A stretch of DNA of 11,873 nt. Source: Bacillota bacterium. Lineage in GTDB: Bacteria > Bacillota > Clostridia > Christensenellales > SZUA-584. The stretch spans positions 1-11,873 of the forward strand of contig JAEZHF010000019.1 of NCBI GenBank assembly GCA_023416745.1. Reading direction: 5' to 3'. The position numbers and the translations under genes are program-made. Below are positions 6,813-11,873 of the stretch, one piece after another. The notes below the pieces were generated by a model. The model worked only from the letters and a program-made list of their open reading frames with translations. It made no database searches and was not told the origin of the DNA. The first letter of the stretch is position 1, and each line of letters opens with the position of its first letter.

Positions 6813-6817
6813 TATTA

Positions 6818-6846
6818 AGATTACGTTTGTTAAATAGCTTTGTAAA
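6818..6846 (-). promoter_or_regulatory. Candidate promoter for the SDR-transporter operon
   Basis: On the minus strand TTTACA (6841-6846) and TAATCT (6818-6823) are separated by 17 bp. The -35 matches consensus at five positions and the -10 at only three. Such weak boxes are common where an AraC-type activator is needed. The sequence just upstream (6850-6900) is a long A-rich tract on this strand that could act as an UP element. Transcription would start about 57 bases before ATG 6754. The call is tentative. Confidence 0.35.
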
Positions 6847-6850
6847 CGTA
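6822..6850. promoter_or_regulatory. Inverted repeat TACGTTT/AAACGTA across the SDR promoter
   Basis: TACGTTT at 6822-6828 and AAACGTA at 6844-6850 are exact reverse complements whose centres are 22 bp apart, about two helical turns. One arm overlaps the proposed -35 and the other the edge of the proposed -10, a layout suited to a dimeric regulator. Whether the neighbouring AraC-type regulator or a LacI-type repressor encoded elsewhere would bind cannot be decided from sequence. Confidence 0.45.
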
Positions 6851-6872
6851 CAGTATTTGTATTTTGTTTGTT

Positions 6873-6943
6873 ATATTCGCTTGTTTTATTTTGGCTGTGT
6901 TATAGGCCTTTAAAACACCTTTAGCTTTATTGACAGCGAATAT
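6873..6943. promoter_or_regulatory. 9-bp inverted repeat ATATTCGCT/AGCGAATAT between the divergent genes
   Basis: ATATTCGCT at 6873-6881 and its exact reverse complement AGCGAATAT at 6935-6943 lie 62 bp apart centre to centre. The right arm overlaps the end of the kinase -35 box; the left arm lies about 30 bp upstream of the proposed SDR -35, where activators commonly bind. It is a candidate binding site pair for the AraC-type regulator encoded downstream, controlling both directions. This is inference from position and symmetry. Confidence 0.5.
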
Positions 6944-6958
6944 TTTCTGCTATATCCT
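6930..6958 (+). promoter_or_regulatory. Candidate promoter for the kinase-regulator operon
   Basis: TTGACA at 6930-6935 is a perfect -35 hexamer. After a 17-bp spacer comes TATCCT at 6953-6958, matching the -10 consensus at four positions. Transcription would start near 6965, leaving a leader of about 40 bases before the kinase start. The sequence is AT-rich around it and no better promoter is visible in the intergenic region on this strand. Confidence 0.55.
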
Positions 6959-6990
6959 TATCATGCTATACAAAAATAATTGGATTGACC

Positions 6991-7008
6991 ATGGGCTTTC
7001 TTAAATGA
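6991..7008 (+). other. Five-codon leader ORF overlapping the kinase start
   Basis: ATG 6991 opens a reading frame of five codons (MGFLK) whose TGA stop at 7006-7008 overlaps the kinase ATG at 7005 in an ATGA arrangement. The kinase has no clear purine-rich ribosome binding site of its own, so re-initiation from this tiny frame is one way it could be translated. The leader itself has only a weak upstream TTGGATT. This may be chance. Confidence 0.25.
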
Positions 7009-8813
7009 TGAAGATAAACGCGTTTCGGTTCAGATTATTTATATATATAACGGCAGCAATACTGGTACCGGTACTTATCTTTGGGATACTGCTTTTCTCG
7101 TCTACTCAGAGCACTCTCAAAGAGAACACCTCAGGAAATATTCAGGATACATTGGTGGCTAATTTCAAAAACATCGAGTCCAAACTTAACGTTATGGACA
7201 ACGCAAGCAACGAGCTTAGGGTCGCGCTTGCAAAAATACCAAATATTATTGACCCAGCGCTAGTTACAACTGAATCTGATCTTTTTGAGGCGGCGCAATA
7301 CCCTGTGACAGTATACAGTTCGCTTATAGTGGACACATACAGTATTGCAGGGTTTAACCACTTCTATTTGTATTTTCCGCATCGATCTCTCTTTCTTGTT
7401 TCAAGGATGTCGACGTTCGATGGAGTTAACCCAAATGTGCTCGACAGCCACTTTCTTCCTGAACACAAATGGGGCGTTTCTACTCCCTATGAAAACGTTA
7501 TCAGCAACCCTGCCATCGGAAAGACCATGAAACAAAGAAATATATCCAAGAATCTTATAATCCAAGATGTAGAGGGCAACGAGCTTATACTCACAACAAA
7601 CGTCAAGGAACGATATATTAATGAGCTTCTTATAACAGGCTTGCAAATAAAACCGTCGTACGCAGCAATAATGGATATCCATGGCAATCTCATATCATCA
7701 ATATCAGATGGTGATATTGGGCAGTCTCTTCCGCAATACAGAGACATCCTTTCTGCAATCGGTGAACAGCAGGAGTCAGGACAAATCGAAGTGTCTATAA
7801 ACGGCAAGCCGCACCTTCTCAACTGGGTGTATTCCCAAAGCAACGAATGGTATTATGTTATAGCCACGGACGCCGGCTCGGTAACAGAGGATATCTACAC
7901 AGTATTCAACACGCTTCTCATAATCGTTTTGTGCCTCGTGGTGCTGTCTTTTATAATAACAGTCTTTCTCGCTAACTCTATGAATCAACCATTAAAACAG
8001 CTCTCAACAGCAATGACCGAGATAAAAAACAGAAACTTTGACGTCGAACTGCCAATAAAGCCAAACTCTGAATTCGGTGACATTTATTCGGGCTTTAATG
8101 AAATGGTCTTCGAAATCTCTTCTCTTATGAACGACGTTTCAAAAGAGCAGAGCAGAAAGACCGTCGCTACTATACAGATGCTGCAGACTGAAATCAATCC
8201 TCATATGCTTTACAACTCTCTTGAGTCTCTTTACAGCATAGCGAAGATAAACAAGCAAGACGAGATCGCGAGCCTTGTTATGGCGTTATCCCGCTTCTTC
8301 AGGATCGCGCTTTCGGGAGGCAAGCATACCGTGCCCTTCCGCGAAGCGTTTGAGCTTGCAAATCAATATATAACGGTTCAGAATATCAGGCTCAATTACA
8401 AGATAGCTTTTACATACGATATCCCTCAGCAGATATACGGCCTGTCCGTGCCAAAATTTTTGCTGCAGCCGGTAATAGAGAATTCAATTCTTCACGGTTT
8501 CCAGAATAAACGTGACGAGTGGCGCATCAATATAACTGCAAAGGAAGAGAGCGATCTAATAACGATCATAGTTCGGGATAATGGCATCGGCATACATGAA
8601 ACCGCCCTCGAAACGCTGAACCGCCGCATGAATGACTTTGATTTTGAAGACAATACTGTAAGCAAAGGTTATGCGCTCCGAAATCTCAATTACCAGATTA
8701 AGCTAAAGTATGGCGAGTCGTCAGGAATTCGGCTTAACAGCCATTACGGTGAATATACAGAGGCTGTTATACGTTTGCGCATTTCTGATAAGACGCCAAA
8801 ACACCGGCGTTGA
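7005..8813 (+). CDS. Membrane sensor histidine kinase, LytS/YesM type
   Basis: A 602-residue two-pass membrane kinase. One membrane segment spans residues 11-31 and a second about 303-323, enclosing an extracytoplasmic sensor region of roughly 270 residues, probably a Cache-like fold. A HAMP domain follows (about 324-376). The His_kinase domain has LQTEINPHMLYNSLESL with phospho-acceptor H400, where family members usually have INPHFLYN. The HATPase domain shows PVIENSILHG (N493) and RDNGIGI (D525). It would phosphorylate the response regulator encoded 25 bp downstream. YesM-type kinases commonly control carbohydrate uptake, which fits the divergent sugar transporter. The start is ATG 7005, with ATG 7008 as an alternative; neither has a strong ribosome binding site, and a five-codon leader frame overlaps the start. 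Confidence 0.94.
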   Translation: MMKINAFRFRLFIYITAAILVPVLIFGILLFSSTQSTLKENTSGNIQDTLVANFKNIESKLNVMDNASNELRVALAKIPNIIDPALVTTESDLFEAAQYPVTVYSSLIVDTYSIAGFNHFYLYFPHRSLFLVSRMSTFDGVNPNVLDSHFLPEHKWGVSTPYENVISNPAIGKTMKQRNISKNLIIQDVEGNELILTTNVKERYINELLITGLQIKPSYAAIMDIHGNLISSISDGDIGQSLPQYRDILSAIGEQQESGQIEVSINGKPHLLNWVYSQSNEWYYVIATDAGSVTEDIYTVFNTLLIIVLCLVVLSFIITVFLANSMNQPLKQLSTAMTEIKNRNFDVELPIKPNSEFGDIYSGFNEMVFEISSLMNDVSKEQSRKTVATIQMLQTEINPHMLYNSLESLYSIAKINKQDEIASLVMALSRFFRIALSGGKHTVPFREAFELANQYITVQNIRLNYKIAFTYDIPQQIYGLSVPKFLLQPVIENSILHGFQNKRDEWRINITAKEESDLITIIVRDNGIGIHETALETLNRRMNDFDFEDNTVSKGYALRNLNYQIKLKYGESSGIRLNSHYGEYTEAVIRLRISDKTPKHRR

Positions 8814-8838
8814 GTGCGACCCGTTTGGAGGAATTGCA

Positions 8839-10446
8839 ATGTACAAGCTGTTAATAGTTGACGACGAACCCTGGCTTCGAAAAAGGCTGCTGCTCACCAT
8901 CGATTGGCAGAGCATGGGTATTACAGAACTCTATGAGGCTGAAGACGGCGCGAAAGCCTTCAATCTTGCAGTCAAGCATGAGCCGGACATAATCATAACG
9001 GATATCGAGATGCCGGAGCTTTCGGGCATAGACTTAATGGAGACGCTTAACGAGAGCGCGCTGTTTCCTCAGATAATACTCATAAGCGGCTACAACGAAT
9101 TCGAGTATGCCCGCAGCGCAGTCAAATACGGAGCGGTTGATTATCTTTTGAAGCCTGTAGCCGAAGAAGAGTTAAAGCAGACCGTCATAAAATGTATCGC
9201 TACGCTCGAGCAAAACAGATACAACAAGGAGATACGCGATCTCCTTGCCGATTCTTCTAGCCTGCTTCGCGAAAAGATATATGTCGATCTTCTGCAGGGC
9301 AAGCTAGATTTCAACAAAGTTCCTGCGGCGCGTTTAAACGAGCTTGGCGTAACTTTTTTATCAAGCTCGGCGATGTGCATAATTGCCCACTCGCATCCAT
9401 CCAATCATACGCTTTCTCAGAATGATGTTGAAGAAACGCTTGTAAATTTAAGCATTAATAAGATTATAAAAGGGCTTCTTTCTTTGTGTTTCGTCGAAGT
9501 TCTCGATTTTTGGATCGACGACGTAAATGTCTACCTTGTTTTCAGTGATCTGTCTGCAGACGAGTTAAAAGTTAGCGCCGCAAATGCTCTAAGCGATGCT
9601 AAGAAGCAGATAAACGAACTACACTCTGAGCGCATCGCTTACGGCACGGGCTCTATTGCCCACAACCTTGCCGAGCTATCCGCTTCATACCGTAAAGCAA
9701 GGTACAGCATCAATCTTTGCCGTTCAAAGCAGCATGCAGCATACGGCGAAGAGGTGGAAACCAAAACAAACGATTTTCAGATAGTTTACGATGAATATAA
9801 TCTTAAGTCTTTGATATCGAGCCTTAAGAGCGGGGATGCGGACGAGGCTTCGAAGCTTCTTACGGAGCTTATCAGCGAGTTTCTGAGCCAATCGGCAGGA
9901 ACACCCTCGTCGCTTCAAATAAAGCTAATGTACATCAACGTGCTAAACAGCCTGTTTAAAGGCTGCCTGCCGTACCTGCCTATATCGGAAGACATAATAA
10001 AGATCTGTGTTGATTATATAGACGGGTCCGCATCCTTCCATACCACAGACAAGATGCACTCCCAACTGCAGAGCCTGCTGTCCTTACTCACAAAGCAGTA
10101 TCATGACTTTTTCGGCACAAAGCGACATTGGCTGATTGACAAAATAATAGAATACATTAATGCGAACTACGCTTCTTCACTCTCGATGCGGGACGTCGCG
10201 GCAATTTTTTATTTGAACCCGTCGTATTTCTGTAAGCTGTTTAAGGAGGAGATCGGCGTTACGTTCACGTCTTATCTTATGAGCAAACGCGTTGAGAACG
10301 CGAAACGCCTGATGTCCGAAAGCACTATGAAGCTTTACGACGTGGCTTCCGCCGTAGGGTACACAAATGTACAGTATTTTTCGACTGTGTTCAAGGAGAT
10401 AGAGGGTATCACACCCTCTCAGTTCCGCTCGGGAATAGGCAATTAA
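8839..10446 (+). CDS. Response regulator with AraC-type DNA-binding domain, YesN-like
   Basis: A 535-residue cytoplasmic transcription regulator. Residues 1-120 are a receiver domain with the acidic pair D8/D9, phospho-acceptor D55 (IIITDIEMPELSG), S83 and K105 (YLLKPV). The middle 130-425 is a variable linker region usual in YesN proteins. Residues 430-531 are an AraC/XylS domain with two helix-turn-helix units (MRDVAAIFYLNPSYFCKLFK and LYDVASAVGYTNVQYFSTVF) ending in ITPSQFR. The frame is open from 8710 inside the kinase gene, but ATG 8839 is chosen for its GGAGGA site 6 bases upstream and because the receiver starts there. It forms an operon with the kinase and probably activates the divergent SDR-transporter operon through repeats at 6789-6943; that target is inferred from position. 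Confidence 0.94.
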   Translation: MYKLLIVDDEPWLRKRLLLTIDWQSMGITELYEAEDGAKAFNLAVKHEPDIIITDIEMPELSGIDLMETLNESALFPQIILISGYNEFEYARSAVKYGAVDYLLKPVAEEELKQTVIKCIATLEQNRYNKEIRDLLADSSSLLREKIYVDLLQGKLDFNKVPAARLNELGVTFLSSSAMCIIAHSHPSNHTLSQNDVEETLVNLSINKIIKGLLSLCFVEVLDFWIDDVNVYLVFSDLSADELKVSAANALSDAKKQINELHSERIAYGTGSIAHNLAELSASYRKARYSINLCRSKQHAAYGEEVETKTNDFQIVYDEYNLKSLISSLKSGDADEASKLLTELISEFLSQSAGTPSSLQIKLMYINVLNSLFKGCLPYLPISEDIIKICVDYIDGSASFHTTDKMHSQLQSLLSLLTKQYHDFFGTKRHWLIDKIIEYINANYASSLSMRDVAAIFYLNPSYFCKLFKEEIGVTFTSYLMSKRVENAKRLMSESTMKLYDVASAVGYTNVQYFSTVFKEIEGITPSQFRSGIGN

Positions 10447-10495
10447 TATTCGGAACAAAGCATTATATTTTTGAGAAGTGGGTTAAAATATTAAA

Positions 10496-11512
10496 ATGGA
10501 ATTGACAGATTCACAAAAAAAGACGGCAATGCCTCGTAATATAAAAACCTTCATTCTGGTGTTGGTTGTGTTCGCGGTTATATTTACCGCTGTAATGGTG
10601 CTGCTGGCAGCAGGAGCCTTCCAAGAGAACATTCAGCGCGGCAACACCATCGGCAACAACGGAAATTTCGGTATAGCTGTTAATACCGGGGGCGATATAT
10701 ACTATTCGAGCACGGGCATATGGCGATATAACGCTGGTGGCAAAGATGATAAAATAAGCGAGGACGAAGCGTTTTACCTTAATTATCATGACGGCTGGAT
10801 ATATTACTCAAACCTTAGTGATAAAGGCAAGCTTTACCGTATACGCACAGATGGCTCGAACAAATCAGCGTTGAGCAATATGCGCACAGAGTCCATCGAC
10901 ATAGTCGGCGATACTGTTTATTACGCGACTACGGTGCTTGGCGGTGAAGAGGAGACCCCGGCCATCGGGATATATCGCCTTGGGCCTGAAGGCGATCCGA
11001 CTAAGATCATTTCAGTCAACGCCGAGCATATATCCATTTTGGGCGATAATATCTATTTCGTTGACAAGGGTAACGGGTATAAGCTTTGCTATGTTGAAAA
11101 AGACGGCACTGGTTTGACCGCCGCGACTGATGAGTTTATACATGCATACGACGTCGCAGACGATTGGATCTACTGCGCTGGCCGCGAGTCTATATATAAG
11201 ATGCGCAAAGACGGATCCTCTAAAACTCTGCTCTCAAAAACAGGCGCAACCTCGATCCTCGTTGTCGGGGACACTGTCTTTTATAACTATCTTAGTGTTA
11301 TCGAAAAAGAAGACGGCTCATCAGCCTTTATGAGTATGCAAACCGACGGAACAGGAGCCAAAAAGCTACTTAACTCGGGCTTGCTGGCTGTAAACTATTT
11401 TGACAGCAACACTTTGCTTTGCGCGCCTTATACGGCTGCGCCGACGCTTATTAAATACGATATTTTAACAGGAAGCTTAGATGAATTAAAGCTGGATTCA
11501 ACACTCCAATAG
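10496..11512 (+). CDS. Membrane-anchored DUF5050/beta-propeller-like protein
   Basis: A 338-residue protein with a short cytoplasmic N-terminus, one membrane segment at about residues 18-40 (TFILVLVVFAVIFTAVMVLL), and an outside domain of repeated units. Each unit carries an aromatic strand then a turn: HDGWIYYSN then LYRIRTDGSN, VGDTVYYAT, LGDNIYFVD then LCYVEKDGTG, DDWIYCAG then IYKMRKDGSS, VGDTVFYNY then MQTDGTG. This pattern of about 45 residues matches the DUF5050 family, thought to form a beta-propeller; its biochemical role is not known. There is no lipobox and no catalytic motif. It lies 49 bp after the response-regulator gene on the same strand and is probably co-transcribed, suggesting an accessory role in sensing (inference). 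The ribosome binding site is weak; ATG 10529 is an alternative start. Confidence 0.8.
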   Translation: MELTDSQKKTAMPRNIKTFILVLVVFAVIFTAVMVLLAAGAFQENIQRGNTIGNNGNFGIAVNTGGDIYYSSTGIWRYNAGGKDDKISEDEAFYLNYHDGWIYYSNLSDKGKLYRIRTDGSNKSALSNMRTESIDIVGDTVYYATTVLGGEEETPAIGIYRLGPEGDPTKIISVNAEHISILGDNIYFVDKGNGYKLCYVEKDGTGLTAATDEFIHAYDVADDWIYCAGRESIYKMRKDGSSKTLLSKTGATSILVVGDTVFYNYLSVIEKEDGSSAFMSMQTDGTGAKKLLNSGLLAVNYFDSNTLLCAPYTAAPTLIKYDILTGSLDELKLDSTLQ

Positions 11513-11695
11513 CTTTAGTGTTCAGAGCAGGTGTAAGGTTTTATTGGATGTACTTTGAACAGCGTCATCTTTGTGATATATTTATGTGCAAGCATGTTAC
11601 ATTGAGGGTATTTGTTTTTGCATAATTAAATTGAGTTATGTGACACTTTTGTAATAGTAATACACCTAAAATCTTTAATAAATTATTCCTTATTT
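11513..11695. other. Non-coding stretch after the propeller gene
   Basis: This is AT-rich sequence without a convincing open frame. A long-loop imperfect hairpin pairs TGTTCAGAG (11519-11527) with CTTTGAACA (11553-11561). It lacks a T-run and is at best a weak transcript end for the kinase-regulator-propeller operon. I see no promoter, tRNA or other RNA gene here. Together with the leader of the next elements it makes about 300 bases without a gene. Confidence 0.4.
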
Positions 11696-11749
11696 TGGGA
11701 CGTCAACTATTTTGTAGACAATTTGCTAAGCTACCCTGTCTGACCTCTC
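11696..11749 (+). mobile_element. IS3-type terminal fragment, interrupted
   Basis: From 11696 the sequence reads TGGGACGTCAACTATTTTGT and then AGACA. Compared tip to tip with the IS3 end at 1950, 16 of the first 25 bases agree, including TGG at the tip and TAGACA at bases 20-25. Both also contain CAATTTGCTA slightly further in, at different offsets. This fits the left and right imperfect inverted repeats of one IS3-type element. The interior would lie to the right, but within about 54 bases an IS256-like end begins, so this copy is disrupted. Confidence 0.45.
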
Positions 11750-11771
11750 GAGACTGTCCTGAATTTTGTGT

Positions 11772-11816
11772 AAACCTCCGATAAGGTGTAAGAAGGAAGC
11801 ACCTAAACGGAGGTTT
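11772..11816 (+). promoter_or_regulatory. Leader hairpin that buries the transposase ribosome binding site
   Basis: AAACCTCCG (11772-11780) pairs exactly with CGGAGGTTT (11808-11816). Nested inside, AGGTG (11784-11788) pairs with CACCT (11800-11804), leaving an 11-base loop. Five to six T residues end the structure, so it also looks like an intrinsic terminator. GGAGG at 11809-11813, the only good ribosome binding site for ATG 11821, lies in the 3' arm. RNA reading in from outside would fold and hide it or terminate; RNA started inside the loop would leave it free. Confidence 0.7.
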
Positions 11817-11820
11817 TTTC

Positions 11821-11873
11821 ATGGCACGAAAGATTACACCGGAACGTAGGGAACAAAGGAAGAAGCTCTTGGC
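11821..11873 (+). CDS. Transposase N-terminus, probably IS256 (mutator) type (cut by window edge)
   Basis: Seventeen codons are visible, MARKITPERREQRKKLL, before the window ends. Short basic starts of the MARK-TPE type are common among mutator-type IS256 transposases, and the terminal-repeat-like sequence about 70 bases upstream agrees. The ribosome binding site GGAGG lies 7 bases before the ATG but inside a leader hairpin. The catalytic DDE domain is outside the window, so activity cannot be judged, and other transposase families are possible. Confidence 0.5.
   Translation, partial: MARKITPERREQRKKLL

Larger units (their letters stand above)
11750..11873 (+). mobile_element. IS256-like insertion sequence, left end (runs off window)
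   Basis: GACTGTCCTGAATTTTGTGT followed by AAACC begins near 11752. Its reverse complement, GTTTACACAAAATTCAGGAC, resembles, from memory, the terminal repeats of IS256-family elements. A leader hairpin and a transposase-like start at 11821 follow. The element appears to have inserted into the IS3-type terminus at 11696. The right end and target duplication lie outside the window, so the family call is moderate. Confidence 0.5.

Noticed and set aside
6841..6854. TGTAAACGTACAGT as a catabolite-response (cre) site
   Set aside because: The left half fits the CcpA consensus but the right half does not (at least three mismatches). It is better explained as part of the TACGTTT/AAACGTA inverted repeat and the -35 box.
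7487..7843. Minus-strand frames within the sensor kinase gene
   Set aside because: They are shadows of the kinase frame, which has clear domains throughout; cysteine-rich composition and the lack of start signals argue against a gene.
1..11873. CRISPR array, tRNA, rRNA or riboswitch
   Set aside because: No regularly spaced repeats, tRNA cloverleaf or recognisable riboswitch core was seen on either strand by eye; the repeats found are short and few.
1..11873. Anti-phage defence or toxin-antitoxin system
   Set aside because: Every intact gene fits transport, regulation, metabolism or mobile elements. The XRE protein has no toxin partner; its neighbour is an integrase.

Overview
The window looks like chromosomal DNA of an anaerobic Firmicute, probably a clostridial relative. 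This rests on strong AGGAGG-type ribosome binding sites, a LytS/YesM kinase paired with a YesN-type AraC regulator, a Gram-positive lipoprotein sugar-binding protein, and typical clostridial integrase and insertion-sequence debris. TGA is used as a normal stop codon. No tRNA, rRNA or CRISPR array was seen.

Layout. Positions 1-1950 are a junction of mobile-element pieces. They hold the 5' end of an IS5-like transposase running off the left edge, a tyrosine integrase cut after about 87 residues, an intact XRE-type regulator in operon with it behind a consensus promoter, and the 3' part of an IS3-family transposase. Positions 1951-2215 are non-coding with several hairpins. Positions 2216-6754 are a minus-strand operon in the order SDR dehydrogenase, sugar-binding lipoprotein, RbsA-like double ATPase, RbsC-like permease. 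Positions 6755-7004 are a divergent regulatory region rich in repeats. Positions 7005-11512 are a plus-strand cluster: sensor kinase, AraC-type response regulator, and a membrane-anchored DUF5050/propeller-like protein. Positions 11513-11873 hold an IS3-type terminus, then an IS256-like left end with the start of its transposase.

How it fits together (inference). The membrane kinase senses an external signal, probably a carbohydrate or the state of the binding protein. The AraC-type regulator then activates the divergent ABC-transporter/SDR operon through repeats in the shared intergenic region. The transporter imports a monosaccharide-like substrate and the SDR probably oxidises or reduces it. 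The propeller protein may be an accessory sensor. The substrate cannot be read from the sequence.

I do not see a wholly new system. The observations most worth a second look are the transporter/two-component/propeller locus lying between IS3-type ends that both point outward, the IS256-like leader hairpin that buries the transposase ribosome binding site, and the repeats of the divergent promoter region.
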